Origin: Flammeovirga sp. EKP202
GTDB lineage: Bacteria; Bacteroidota; Bacteroidia; Cytophagales; Flammeovirgaceae
Assembly (NCBI RefSeq): GCF_014534745.1
Contig: NZ_JACVVP010000017.1
Span: 1-64,000, forward strand
Length of the DNA: 64,000 nt
Direction: 5' to 3'
The position numbers and the translations under genes were made by a program. The notes beneath the pieces are model-generated. The model saw nothing but the letters and a program-made list of their open reading frames with translations. It was not told where the DNA came from and made no database searches. Below are positions 51,171 through 61,181 of the stretch, in pieces. Position 1 is the first letter of the stretch. Each line of letters opens with the position of its first letter.

Positions 51171-51560
51171 TTATAAATGAATGCGAATTCTTTGTGCAAT
51201 TTCTGCTAACTCCTCTTGACTTAAATTTAATTTATTCGCAAAATTCATATCATGCATAGAACTAATTGGAATTAAATGCATATGTGCATGAGGAACCTCT
51301 AGTCCTATAACAGCGTGCCCAACACGATTACAAGGGAATTCTTTCTTGATCGCTTTAGAGATTTTTTTGGCTACGACATATAAACCAGCAAGTAATTCAT
51401 CTTCCAAATCAAACATATCATCTACTTCCACTTTTGGAATCAATAAAGTATGTCCTTTTTGTACAGGTGAAATATCAAGAAATGCATAATAATTGTCATC
51501 CTCATACACTTTATGTGATGGAATCTCTCCATTGACAATTTTAGTAAAGATACTTGCCAT
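51171..51560 (-). CDS. HIT family nucleotide-binding protein
   Basis: A 129-residue histidine-triad hydrolase. The signature HAHMHLIPIS at His91, His93 and His95 is in full. Earlier motifs (MASIFTKIVNGEIPSHKVYEDD, and FLDISPVQKGHTLLIPK) are also typical. Proteins of this group hydrolyse adenylated nucleotides such as AMP-lysine or Ap4A-like substrates; the specific substrate is unknown. The start codon is 1 nt after the ubiB-like stop codon, so the two genes are translationally coupled. Confidence 0.94.
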   Translation of the reverse strand: MASIFTKIVNGEIPSHKVYEDDNYYAFLDISPVQKGHTLLIPKVEVDDMFDLEDELLAGLYVVAKKISKAIKKEFPCNRVGHAVIGLEVPHAHMHLIPISSMHDMNFANKLNLSQEELAEIAQRIRIHL

Positions 51561-51561
51561 T

Positions 51562-53229
51562 TTATTTTTTACTTTTTGGTTTGATTAAAAGATAAAACAT
51601 TAATATTAATGATAATGAATAACCTATTGTACTTATCATAGGCATACCCATTGAATTTCTTTGTAAGTAAGTGAGCGGTGAAGTCATGACTATTGATGAA
51701 GAAATCAATAACCCAATTATTAATAAAACGATATTAAGGTTTGAAGCCGATTCTGCAACTTGTTTGATGAGGGGGTCTAATCCCTTGTGCTCAATATTGA
51801 TGGAAAGTTTTCCCGTTCGCGTTTTCTTCAATATGGACTTTACCTCCATTGGGAGGTTATAGAGTAAAGAAGAAATCTGATAGAAGGAATAATAAAAATC
51901 AGAACTTAGGTTTTTAATTGAAAACTGCTCTTGTGCTAATTTTTTGCCATACGGCTCTATTTCTGGTAAACTTTCTAATGAAGGCCATAACACATTACAA
52001 ATACCTTCGAGTATTGCCAAAGCCCTTAAGATCATAAAAATGGATCCTGGCACCGCAAGGTGATGCTTGTAGATGATCTCTTGAAGAGTCCCTGTAATAT
52101 CGGCTAATGTGGAGTCTGAAGCATGAATAATATAGCGATCTACCAGCTCACTAAGGTCTTGCTCTAGCATTCTTAAATCTTCTGCATCAGACTCTTTAGA
52201 AATCCGTCTCAGATGCATTGCCATTCCTCTAGCATCTCCATGCCCCATAGAGGTTAAAAAATTGGCAAAACTATACCTTTGATATTTGGTTAAACGACCA
52301 ATCATCCCAAAGTCAATTAGGATGATTTTTCCGTCGGGTCTTACTAATACGTTTCCAGGATGAGGATCCGCATGAAAATATCCTTGATTAAAAATCTGAT
52401 CTAAATACAGATGTAGACCATTGAGAGCTACTTGCTTTACATCAAGACCCCAAGATTCAATGGTTCTCTTATCAGTAATTTTACATCCACTTACATACTC
52501 CATTACCAGGAGTTTCTTGGTGGTGTATTCTAAGTAAGCATAGGGAATATGAAGCTTCTCATTGTTCTTATGAGCGTTTCTAAATTGAACAATGTTTTTC
52601 GCTTCAATAGTATAATCTAACTCATTGATGATCGACTCTTCAAATGTTTCGATGATTTCATCTGGATTGAGAATGCCGTATCGTGCAAAGAAATGCTTGG
52701 TATGTTTTACAAACTCACGTAATAACCTCAGATCAGTATGAATTTGTTCTCGTGCTCCAGGTCTTTGAATTTTAAGAACGACATCTTGCCCTGTTTTAAG
52801 GCGTGCTCTATGTACTTGACCAATACTTGCGGCTCCTAATGGTTTGTTATCAAAAAATGAAACAAAGTCATTGAGATTCATTCCTGTTTCTTTCTCAACA
52901 ATTGCCATTGCTTCTTCTTCCGAAAAAGGAGCCACATTGTCCTGTAACTTTTGTAATTCTTCAATGAGATCTTGAGGGAGAATATCAGGGCGATTACTTA
53001 GTGTTTGAGCAAACTTAACAAAGGTGGGTCCTAAGTCTTCAATCACCATTCGTATACGTTCTGATCGACTAAACTTTAGTACAGGTCTATTATCTCTCTT
53101 CCAATCATCAATAGGAACAAACCTGCTCAGTGAAGTGGTAGAGACAACATCTTCAAACCCATACTTAAGTAAGATTTTTATGATTTCTTGAAGTCGTTGA
53201 AAATTTTTTACTTTGGTTGAAAAAAACAT
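51562..53229 (-). CDS. ABC1/UbiB family atypical kinase
   Basis: A 555-residue member of the ABC1/ADCK/UbiB family of atypical kinase-like ATPases. The N-terminal KxGQ-type extension is modified here: DLGPTFVKFAQTLSNRPDILP. The kinase core shows LGAASIGQVHRARLKTGQDVVLKIQRPG and HADPHPGNVLVRPDGKIILIDFGMIG (the catalytic HxDxxxxN and DFG-like motifs). Two membrane segments close the protein (SNLNIVLLIIGLLISSSIVM; STIGYSLSLILMFYLLI). The family is linked to quinone lipid handling, but in menaquinone-using Bacteroidota its substrate is unclear. First gene of a run with HIT and ligA. Its promoter is at 53356-53386. Confidence 0.92.
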   Translation of the reverse strand: MFFSTKVKNFQRLQEIIKILLKYGFEDVVSTTSLSRFVPIDDWKRDNRPVLKFSRSERIRMVIEDLGPTFVKFAQTLSNRPDILPQDLIEELQKLQDNVAPFSEEEAMAIVEKETGMNLNDFVSFFDNKPLGAASIGQVHRARLKTGQDVVLKIQRPGAREQIHTDLRLLREFVKHTKHFFARYGILNPDEIIETFEESIINELDYTIEAKNIVQFRNAHKNNEKLHIPYAYLEYTTKKLLVMEYVSGCKITDKRTIESWGLDVKQVALNGLHLYLDQIFNQGYFHADPHPGNVLVRPDGKIILIDFGMIGRLTKYQRYSFANFLTSMGHGDARGMAMHLRRISKESDAEDLRMLEQDLSELVDRYIIHASDSTLADITGTLQEIIYKHHLAVPGSIFMILRALAILEGICNVLWPSLESLPEIEPYGKKLAQEQFSIKNLSSDFYYSFYQISSLLYNLPMEVKSILKKTRTGKLSINIEHKGLDPLIKQVAESASNLNIVLLIIGLLISSSIVMTSPLTYLQRNSMGMPMISTIGYSLSLILMFYLLIKPKSKK

Positions 53230-53332
53230 TCATTAAAAAGTATACAAATCTTAAGTATTAAAATAATTAGGATCTGAAGTTAAAAATATATTTTACCCTT
53301 GTTTAGGTGCACTAAGTCAAAATTGATCGTAT

Positions 53333-53365
53333 CTTATTTTTGTCTGAGTACTTATCAAAAATAAG
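53333..53365. repeat. Inverted repeat whose arms are each a TAnnTTTG element
   Basis: The arms CTTATTTTTG (53333-53342) and CAAAAATAAG (53356-53365) are perfect complements, 13 nt apart. Each arm contains an exact TATTTTTG on its own strand. It could be an operator, or chance symmetry of AT-rich DNA. Confidence 0.35.
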
Positions 53366-53386
53366 GCATAAGAACAACTACTACAA
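53356..53386 (-). promoter_or_regulatory. Promoter of the ubiB-HIT-ligA run
   Basis: On the minus strand: TTG (53386-53384), a 20-bp spacer, TATTTTTG (53363-53356). Transcription would start near 53350, giving a leader of about 120 nt before the ATG at 53229. Confidence 0.5.
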
Positions 53387-53483
53387 TTATAATTCATTGT
53401 TTTAACCAAAGAAATGAATAAAAAACAAATTATTAATTATAGATAAAGTGAATGAATACTTCTTTAATTTAAGCTTTTGATGT

Positions 53484-55802
53484 TTAGAAAGGATAACCTA
53501 TGGCAAGGTTGAAAACAATATCGTTGAATTTTGTATTTTTAATAACCCATTGATCACCATCTTCAGGTACGTAAGGAACTTTAACAGGGACTGCAAAATC
53601 AAATCGCAATACAAAAAATTGAACATCAACTCTTAATCCTATCCCTGCTCCAATGGCCATTTCATTGAACATATTTTCTAATTTGAATTCACCACCGGGT
53701 AAGTCATCATTTTTATTAGATAACCAGACATTACCATAATCAACAAATGCGGCTAACTTAAGGTATTGATGTAAATCATAACGATACTCTACGCTACCTT
53801 CCAGCTTTAAATCACCAGCTTGTTCTCCAAACCCAATATCTTGACTGTCCTCACCTGGGTTTGTATTCTGACTTGGGTCATAACTACCTGGTCCGAGGGT
53901 TCTAGTTTTGAATGCTCTAATACTGTTTGGTCCACCTACAAAATACTGTTGAACGAATGGTAAAGCAGTAGAATTTCCCCAAGGTTTACTGTAACCAATG
54001 ACTAAACGGTTGGCCAAAGAGCCTTTTTTAGACGTTCTAAAAAAGAACCTGAAATCATTTGTAAAACGAACATACTGAGAAAACGGACTTCCGAAGATCT
54101 CATACTGACCTGTTGTTGGATTTTTTTCTCCACCAAATGCCTGCATAGCGGCGTACCATAAGTTACCTGAGATCGCAATGTCTCCTTTGTAATAGAAACT
54201 ACCCCAACTTTTTTTCTTGTCCCAAGTTGGAGCATATTCAAATGTGTAGTTTGAACCTAAGATAAATTGATCTCTAAACGTTTCTTCCAACGAAGGAAAA
54301 GCTTGCCCGATCGTAGTACTATCAGTAGATCCTGTCGCTTGAAAACTAATAGCAACAGGGTTTAAAGTATGTTTAATATTTTCATTGGTTCTCCATTCAA
54401 AACCGTAGGAAGTATTAAAGTAGTTCAGGGTATATTTAGGTAAAAAATGATACCTCTTGAAGCCTACACCAAAGTTGGTATAAGGAATATAAAAATCACT
54501 ACCAGGGTGTACTTCGATTGGAGCTATAACTCTTGGAATGGATAATTTTGCATCAATACCGTACCAAGCAATTGCATCAATACCATTTCCTTTACCGCCA
54601 AATTGTTTCTGAATACCTGTAAAGCCTGTTATTGATAATCGTTCTGCCCCACCAAAAGTATTTCTATTCTTCCAAGTGATATCAAGTTCTGGACCTGAGT
54701 AACCTGTAGACCATGTTGACATTGCCAATTCAGTTGAAATGGCGTGAAGTGTCACCTGAGACATTTTTGCATTGACGTCCAATTTACCATAATTAGGATC
54801 ATCAGTAGGTTTAGGAGTGAACTCCATATTTACATATTTGAAAACCCCAAGCCCAGAAAATTGTCTTAAAGAAGCTTGGTGTTTGTGTCTTGAGTAAATA
54901 TCACCGGTTCTTGTTTGAAGCGTTTGTTCTAAAATTTTAGGTTTCAAATTGACGGGATCGCCTTTGTAAATGATTCCTGAGTCAATCTCAATTATTTTTT
55001 GCTTTCTTTTTGATGCATTCAAGCCATCAAGGTCAAAGTCAGGCTGAAGTAATACAGAATCTATTGTATATAACCTCTTTGTTTTTTGAGGCATTTCTTT
55101 GAAATATGCTTTGACGTCAATTGTATTATCACCGTTTGCACTATCAAGATCAAACATTAAATAGTTTGAACTGAAAAAATAAAAACCAGAATCCTTTAAA
55201 GCATTATTGATTCTTATTCTTTCCTCTCTAAAATTATCTAAGCTGTACCTTTCTCCTCCAACTAATTCAGATTGATCTTTTATTGCCAGTACTTTTTGAT
55301 TAAGCGGTATATCACTTTCCAATTCCCATGAAATACTGTCTAATCGGTAAGGCGTCTTCTTTACATATACTTCGTATTTGACACTAGCCGATTTTGTAGC
55401 TTTATCACTTTTCTTTTTGTGGTATACTTTTGCATCAAAATAACCATTATTATTTAAATTATTTTGAATGAGATCAGCTGTTTTCTGCATTACGTTTTCA
55501 TCGTAATACACGGGTTTACTACCAAAAGTCTTAGCCATCCATTTTTTCATTCCTTTAGGATGCTTTGCTTTCTCACCTCTGTAATAATACCACGCCCCTG
55601 ATTTAGAATTAGGAGCAGTGGTTTCCGCAACTTCAAGAAGAGCATATTTTAAATCTCCATCAACTCCAACCGTATCGGTATGGTATTCTATAGTTGCACC
55701 AGTATAAAAAGCTTTATCTTCTTCAATGTACTTTGTAATTCTACAGCTATTTAGTGCGAGAAGTAAGATAAGTGAAATATTAAAAAATAATTTATTCATC
55801 AT
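53484..55802 (-). CDS. tamL: TamL: Omp85-family outer-membrane lipoprotein
   Basis: A 772-residue Omp85/BamA-superfamily protein of the translocation and assembly module. Unusually for a barrel protein it has a lipoprotein signal (ILLLALNSC, Cys near residue 20), which is the hallmark of TamL in Bacteroidota. POTRA-like modules cover about residues 40-370 (KKTPYRLDSISWELESDIP; TGDIYSRHKHQASLRQFSGLGVFKYVNMEF). The barrel is about 400-772, with a QYFVGGPNSIRAFKTRTLGPGSY segment that matches the conserved VRGY/F-type motif of Omp85 proteins. The barrel ends in ...FNLAIGYPF. The start codon overlaps the 3' end of tamB, and a second ATG three bases later is equally possible. Confidence 0.92.
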   Translation of the reverse strand: MMNKLFFNISLILLLALNSCRITKYIEEDKAFYTGATIEYHTDTVGVDGDLKYALLEVAETTAPNSKSGAWYYYRGEKAKHPKGMKKWMAKTFGSKPVYYDENVMQKTADLIQNNLNNNGYFDAKVYHKKKSDKATKSASVKYEVYVKKTPYRLDSISWELESDIPLNQKVLAIKDQSELVGGERYSLDNFREERIRINNALKDSGFYFFSSNYLMFDLDSANGDNTIDVKAYFKEMPQKTKRLYTIDSVLLQPDFDLDGLNASKRKQKIIEIDSGIIYKGDPVNLKPKILEQTLQTRTGDIYSRHKHQASLRQFSGLGVFKYVNMEFTPKPTDDPNYGKLDVNAKMSQVTLHAISTELAMSTWSTGYSGPELDITWKNRNTFGGAERLSITGFTGIQKQFGGKGNGIDAIAWYGIDAKLSIPRVIAPIEVHPGSDFYIPYTNFGVGFKRYHFLPKYTLNYFNTSYGFEWRTNENIKHTLNPVAISFQATGSTDSTTIGQAFPSLEETFRDQFILGSNYTFEYAPTWDKKKSWGSFYYKGDIAISGNLWYAAMQAFGGEKNPTTGQYEIFGSPFSQYVRFTNDFRFFFRTSKKGSLANRLVIGYSKPWGNSTALPFVQQYFVGGPNSIRAFKTRTLGPGSYDPSQNTNPGEDSQDIGFGEQAGDLKLEGSVEYRYDLHQYLKLAAFVDYGNVWLSNKNDDLPGGEFKLENMFNEMAIGAGIGLRVDVQFFVLRFDFAVPVKVPYVPEDGDQWVIKNTKFNDIVFNLAIGYPF

Positions 55803-58800
55803 TTTGAGCCAATGATATTATCGTCGTTTCGTTTTTTTGATTAGGAAGAAATAAATGAAGAATGTTTGATTCATCTATCGGAGTTTTTTGTTGCCCCATA
55901 GGATTAGATGGTGTAGGTTTTGAGCCTTCATTTATAGTACTATCCATTTGGATATGTGTGGCAGAAGAATCTGTATCAATTGTAACAGAATCACTCACTG
56001 CTGGCCTCATACCACTTCCTTTTGAAGTACTATCAGAGTCAGCTGCTTTCATCATGCCACCGCCTGAGTTTGATCTCTTGATCATACCCATTCTTTTTCT
56101 AATGTCTTTTTTCTTATCAAGGTTTTTAATAAATAGCTCTTTGCTATTATTATACTCTTTCGTGAAAACAACAGAAACACCTGTTTTAAACACGTCTGGA
56201 GTGAAATATTGAGCATCAATAGACCTGAATAATCGGTTTTTCAGCGTTCCATCATTGAGTAGCTTATACTCCAATAAGAAATCCGTGTTGAAGCTGTTGG
56301 AGTTATTGCTAGCTTGGTTGCCATTGACAGCCATTTTACCACCCACTGACACACTCAATCGATCATTGAATAAAGTCTTTTTGAGTGTCACACCAACGTC
56401 TGTTCTATTACTTTGGTGTCCTTTGTCGGATTGTGAATAGGAATCTAAGTCGAAATCAACATCCACAAAACCATTGGTAAGATTATCCGTGACATTGTTT
56501 AATTGTTGACTGATGATGGAACTTACAGAACCAGTAACCATATCAGAAGTACTTGCACCTTCTCCACCGGCATCATTTAAGAATGTACCTAAAATAAGTA
56601 AAGCAAAGACCTGTTTGTTTACTTGAGATTCATCTTGATTTAGATTTTCTACAGCCGATGCAATTTTATCTCCACCTTGGCTACCTTCTGGATAGTCTAG
56701 TTTAAATGAAAGTTCTGGTTTGATCACATCTCCATTCATATTCATATAAACCACAAACTTTCTTTTTGCTTTATATTGATTGGCTTCTGCCTGTTCAATT
56801 TGATTGGCGACTAAAGGATAAGGTGATGTAGAAGCTTCATAGATGGCGGTCATATTGGCTTGAGGATTATAAGGATCTCCAGTCCAAAGGACACTACTAC
56901 CTTTGGCCAATTTTAATTTCTTATTCATCAACTGATAAAAAGTCATTGAGTAATCTCCTTCTGTTATGATGTACTGCCCCGACATGACCATATCATCACC
57001 AGCATCCATTCTTACGTTTAATGTACCACCTCCCACAAGGGTTAAAGCGTCACCAGCTCTTGGGTCAATCACTACTCTGAAAATCGATTGTTCATCAATA
57101 CGTATGGTTGCTGATATTTCATAGTTGTCGCCTTTTTTTCGGACAACTGTTGTGTCCCCTTTTTCGACAAAATTGACAATATCATCTCCCGTATCGATGT
57201 CACCAACTCCTCCATCCATATATACATAGGTCAGGTCAGTACCTCTACTAATTCTCACATCGGAATCGATTAAAAGATGATCCAACGGTCCTTTGATTTT
57301 AGTAAGGTTTCCAATGATCAACTTTCCAAAGTATTCAGGATTATCTTTGGATGTAGAATTAATTAAGGTAATATCATCGGCAGAGAACCTTAAGTTGAAA
57401 TTATAGTCCTCATAATTTTCAGTTTCAATGTCACCTTTAAGTAATGCTAAATGCCCTTCATCATCTTTAAAACCAAATTGTTTGAAATGTATACCAGAAT
57501 TATCAAAAAGCATACTTCCATCAATTCCTGTAAGGCTGATATTTAAAAAGTCGATTTTAAATGATGGTTTGTTCATTAAGATTTCTCCATCAACATTTAA
57601 AGGAGCTTTCCCTAATCCTTTGACTTCAATACCACCGTGAAAACCACCACTAAAATTAGAGGCATATCCTTCTGTAAATTTCTCAAAGGCATCGAGTTTT
57701 AGTTCCTTAATATCAATTGATAAATCAAGTGGTGAAATACTGTCTACCAAATTGTAGGTTGCTTTTGATGACATATCACCAATAGCACCTTTGATACTTG
57801 TTTCATTTAAGAAAATATCTCTATTCTTGGTGTTGGATGCAGTGTTTTTAATTGTGGCTAATATATGGTTGAAGAAACCAAAATCTTCAATTGACAGATC
57901 AGCTGAAAGGTCTCCTCCATTATGTAAGTTGCCAATATTGACCAATGCATTGATCTCTCCATTGATTAATGAAGTATCTGTTTTAGCATTATAAGTTGCT
58001 GAATCCAAAGAAAATTGGTCAATTTGGAATGCATATACTGTGTCTTTTTCATCGTATTGAGAAGTTTCTAATTTGATGACCTGCTTTCCCTTTTTTATAC
58101 GAAGGTTGTTTACATAAGGGAGATTGCCATCTGATAGAATATAGTTATCCTTGTTCACTGACCATCGTTCGTTATTAGCAATGATCTTATCATCTAAACT
58201 AAACTTATAGGTAGTTGAATCCAATTGAAGGTCTCCACCCAAATACAACCACTGTTTCTGACGATCTTCACTAAAGCCTTCTGTTTTAAAGCTTAAGTGG
58301 TTATTGGAAGCATCTCCTCCAAAATTCCAATAATGAGCTGCATAGTCTTCATAACCCAACATCAAGAATCGATGGAAACCTAAATCGTATTTTAGCTTTT
58401 CGGTATTTGCATGAACATTGGTATAGATCGTATCTAGTTGATAATCCAAATAGGCCAATTTTGGTATACTCAGATCAAAGTCAAAGGTATTGGCAGACGC
58501 ATTGAAATGGAATTCACATTTTTCAAATTCCAAACTATCAAGTCCTCTGATAGTACCATTTGTCAGTAATTCATTGTCTTTGATTTTTAAGTATCCATTC
58601 AAATTGCCATTTGATGGAGGCAGTTGACCAATCATTTCTCTTGATGATAAGAATTGAGAGAAATAACGTTCTATCATTACTGAGATACTGTCAAGTGTAA
58701 CGTCAGATTCGACACGAGCTTCGACAGCCTCTGATTCTAAATTAACAAAGAAGTGTGTGCTGTCTAATTCCACATGTGATCGTATATAACTTACATCATG

Positions 58801-61053
58801 TCTTTCTTTATCTTGGATAAAATAGATTTTGTTGAGATTGAGCGTAGAATTTAGATCTTCTACATCAAAACCAATTGTATTAGATTCTATATCCATCCCG
58901 AAGGCCAGTGTATCTTCGTATAAATTCAATGCATAAAGATCGATCACATTTACCTTACCATTTATAGCAGCTGTAGGAATTTCTTTGTTCATATCAACAC
59001 TACCCACAAGGTCAAAATTCATTGCTTCTTTATCAGCTCTCGCTTCCCACTCCGCAGATTGTCTATCAATATTCATATGCATTGCTAACCCTTGATAGTC
59101 GTAATCGTTGTATTCTGCTTTTTGAAGATTAAATGAAAGTTCTGCAAGCAAATCGTTCTCCACATCAAAACCTTTTCCATCTAAAGTTAAATCAGTACTG
59201 ATCTTTCCTATGGTTGAATCCTTTAATATTCTCCCAACATCTAAGTCGTGAGTTTTGGTATTCAAATGATACTCATCTTCGTTCTTAAGGTTAAAATCAA
59301 GTGTGAAATAACCATTATCAAAAATATCAATTTCAGATTGCGTTGATACATCTGTTAATCCTCCTTGTGCCTTAATATTTCCTTGAATTCTTCGAGGAAT
59401 TCTATACTCTTGCTGCATTGTTGAATCCAAGAATATGCTTAAAAGCGGAGGTGTGTAGAATTGAAGTGAATCAATAGACATATCGTAACGCAATGAGTCA
59501 TCAGACATGACATTGGCTAAGTCCATTTTGAAAAATGTACTGATACCTAATGAAGTGGAGAGTTGAGTGTTATCGATTGACATTTGTGATAAGTTACCCT
59601 CTACTACTGTTTTTAGATCTAGATCATGTGCTAAGAAAGGTTGAATCAGTGTATCTGATTTTAAGGATGGATCAAAAATAGAGGCATCACTAAATGCGAT
59701 ATGTGCTTTCTTCAGAGAATTTTTGAAGTATAACTCTTCAGGGTAATCCCCTATCAAAAATAAATTGGGGTATTTTAAATAAAGATCATTTTGAAGAAAG
59801 CTATTATTCAATTCTAATAATAAGTTGCTGACTGATAATGATTGAGGTTTTACCGAAACATTAGTTCTTAAATTATTGACTTTAAACCCACTTTTTTCTT
59901 TTAAGTAAAAAGAGAAAACCTCCAGGTCAATTTTTTCATCATTGATCGCAATATCATTTGTTACATTATCAATTTGCTGAAAGTAAATATGATTAGGGTC
60001 AAGACCTGATGCAACAGGAGAATAAAGATTGTCATCGTATTTTAAAGAAAGCTTCTCAATTTGAGTTTCTTTAATATCTATATTCCATCCTAAGTCCAAT
60101 GAGTTGAGTTCGGTAAGCTTAGGTTTTACGTAAGGCTCTTCTACCTTTGTTGTGTCAGAAACCAAAGCATATTCTATATATGAATTCGTTAATTTATTCT
60201 CACCGATGGAAATAATGGTCTTTTCTAAATCTACCAAATGATCATTGATCTCATAAAGACCAATTTTGACAAGTGCTTTTTCGTTAATTACATTTTCATT
60301 GTATTCAAGAGAGAAATTGGCAATTTTTCCTTTTTTTAGCTGGAGTATAAATGGTGTGCTTTCGGTATTTCCCTCGCTTTCTTCAGCAGGAGGAGTCTCA
60401 CTTACAGGCATTGGCCCAAATTGAGTATAGTTGACCTTAGAATTCTCTAAGTCAAAATAATTGATGGTATAAACACCATTATTTAGGTCAATCTCAGGAA
60501 TTGAAGTTTCAGCTCTGCCTATCCCTACTTCAGCGGTGAGGTTGAGTACACTGTCAATATAATTGAATGAAGTATTTTCAATCAAAATAGAATGAATGAC
60601 AATTTCAGGCAATGGTGAAGTAGTTGTATCTTCTACTACCACCTCCTCTTCACCTGAAGAAAATGCTTCTATTAGATAATCAAAGTTAAACTGCTCATCA
60701 CTGTTCATCACCACTGTAGATTGTAAGCCAATAATGGCAATTTCATCAAGAATGATTTTTTCTAGTGAAACAGTTTCAAAGTCGATATCAACAGACAGTT
60801 CTTGAACTGAAAATAAAGTCTCATTTTTTGGAGTAATGAGAGCTACATCTTCCAAAACTAAAGATTTCGGAAAATTTAGTGCTATATATCCAATCTGAAA
60901 ATCACTATTTGTCTTTTCAGAAACGTAAGAAGTGACTTTTTGAATGACAAGGTTTTGAACATATGGCACTCTTAGTATGCCATAGATTGAGCCTAAAAGA
61001 ATTATGAATAAAAGAAGAATACCAAAAAATATTCGCTTGAAAGATCCTTTCAT
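55792..61053 (-). CDS. tamB: TamB-family inner-membrane/periplasmic protein (AsmA-like)
   Basis: A 1,753-residue TamB homologue. One membrane segment (FGILLLFIILLGSIYGILRV, about residues 10-30) anchors it in the inner membrane. The rest is long beta-rich sequence (AsmA-like, then the DUF490/TamB C-terminal domain near 1250-1600: LIGNLTKIKGPLDHLLIDSDV, GGGTLNVRMDAGDDMVMSG, ALLILGTFL). TamB-like proteins form a groove that carries lipids or outer-membrane proteins to the partner barrel. Its 3' end overlaps tamL, so the two are an operon with tamB first. The C-terminus after ~1640 is rich in Lys/Asn/Ser and low in complexity. Confidence 0.93.
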   Translation of the reverse strand: MKGSFKRIFFGILLLFIILLGSIYGILRVPYVQNLVIQKVTSYVSEKTNSDFQIGYIALNFPKSLVLEDVALITPKNETLFSVQELSVDIDFETVSLEKIILDEIAIIGLQSTVVMNSDEQFNFDYLIEAFSSGEEEVVVEDTTTSPLPEIVIHSILIENTSFNYIDSVLNLTAEVGIGRAETSIPEIDLNNGVYTINYFDLENSKVNYTQFGPMPVSETPPAEESEGNTESTPFILQLKKGKIANFSLEYNENVINEKALVKIGLYEINDHLVDLEKTIISIGENKLTNSYIEYALVSDTTKVEEPYVKPKLTELNSLDLGWNIDIKETQIEKLSLKYDDNLYSPVASGLDPNHIYFQQIDNVTNDIAINDEKIDLEVFSFYLKEKSGFKVNNLRTNVSVKPQSLSVSNLLLELNNSFLQNDLYLKYPNLFLIGDYPEELYFKNSLKKAHIAFSDASIFDPSLKSDTLIQPFLAHDLDLKTVVEGNLSQMSIDNTQLSTSLGISTFFKMDLANVMSDDSLRYDMSIDSLQFYTPPLLSIFLDSTMQQEYRIPRRIQGNIKAQGGLTDVSTQSEIDIFDNGYFTLDFNLKNEDEYHLNTKTHDLDVGRILKDSTIGKISTDLTLDGKGFDVENDLLAELSFNLQKAEYNDYDYQGLAMHMNIDRQSAEWEARADKEAMNFDLVGSVDMNKEIPTAAINGKVNVIDLYALNLYEDTLAFGMDIESNTIGFDVEDLNSTLNLNKIYFIQDKERHDVSYIRSHVELDSTHFFVNLESEAVEARVESDVTLDSISVMIERYFSQFLSSREMIGQLPPSNGNLNGYLKIKDNELLTNGTIRGLDSLEFEKCEFHFNASANTFDFDLSIPKLAYLDYQLDTIYTNVHANTEKLKYDLGFHRFLMLGYEDYAAHYWNFGGDASNNHLSFKTEGFSEDRQKQWLYLGGDLQLDSTTYKFSLDDKIIANNERWSVNKDNYILSDGNLPYVNNLRIKKGKQVIKLETSQYDEKDTVYAFQIDQFSLDSATYNAKTDTSLINGEINALVNIGNLHNGGDLSADLSIEDFGFFNHILATIKNTASNTKNRDIFLNETSIKGAIGDMSSKATYNLVDSISPLDLSIDIKELKLDAFEKFTEGYASNFSGGFHGGIEVKGLGKAPLNVDGEILMNKPSFKIDFLNISLTGIDGSMLFDNSGIHFKQFGFKDDEGHLALLKGDIETENYEDYNFNLRFSADDITLINSTSKDNPEYFGKLIIGNLTKIKGPLDHLLIDSDVRISRGTDLTYVYMDGGVGDIDTGDDIVNFVEKGDTTVVRKKGDNYEISATIRIDEQSIFRVVIDPRAGDALTLVGGGTLNVRMDAGDDMVMSGQYIITEGDYSMTFYQLMNKKLKLAKGSSVLWTGDPYNPQANMTAIYEASTSPYPLVANQIEQAEANQYKAKRKFVVYMNMNGDVIKPELSFKLDYPEGSQGGDKIASAVENLNQDESQVNKQVFALLILGTFLNDAGGEGASTSDMVTGSVSSIISQQLNNVTDNLTNGFVDVDFDLDSYSQSDKGHQSNRTDVGVTLKKTLFNDRLSVSVGGKMAVNGNQASNNSNSFNTDFLLEYKLLNDGTLKNRLFRSIDAQYFTPDVFKTGVSVVFTKEYNNSKELFIKNLDKKKDIRKRMGMIKRSNSGGGMMKAADSDSTSKGSGMRPAVSDSVTIDTDSSATHIQMDSTINEGSKPTPSNPMGQQKTPIDESNILHLFLPNQKNETTIISLAQNDE

Positions 61054-61181
61054 TATCGAATGGAGGAAATTGTGATCTGTATTTTAAAAGTAAGTCTAAA
61101 ATTACTTAAATATTGGAAGTAGACACAATTTAAAAGGTGAAATAAAAAGTATTCTAAAAAAAAAGTCAAAAAAAGGAGCGA

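Noticed and set aside
55862-56212. 116-codon open frame on the plus strand opposite the tamB C-terminus
   Set aside because: Hydrophobic runs reflect the antisense of a low-complexity tamB tail; no start context or neighbour supports it.
61138-61172. Poly-A/poly-T tract between the 140-aa gene and tamB considered as a terminator
   Set aside because: The minus strand has two long T-runs but no stem precedes them, so an intrinsic terminator cannot be supported; it may still be a slippage-prone tract.
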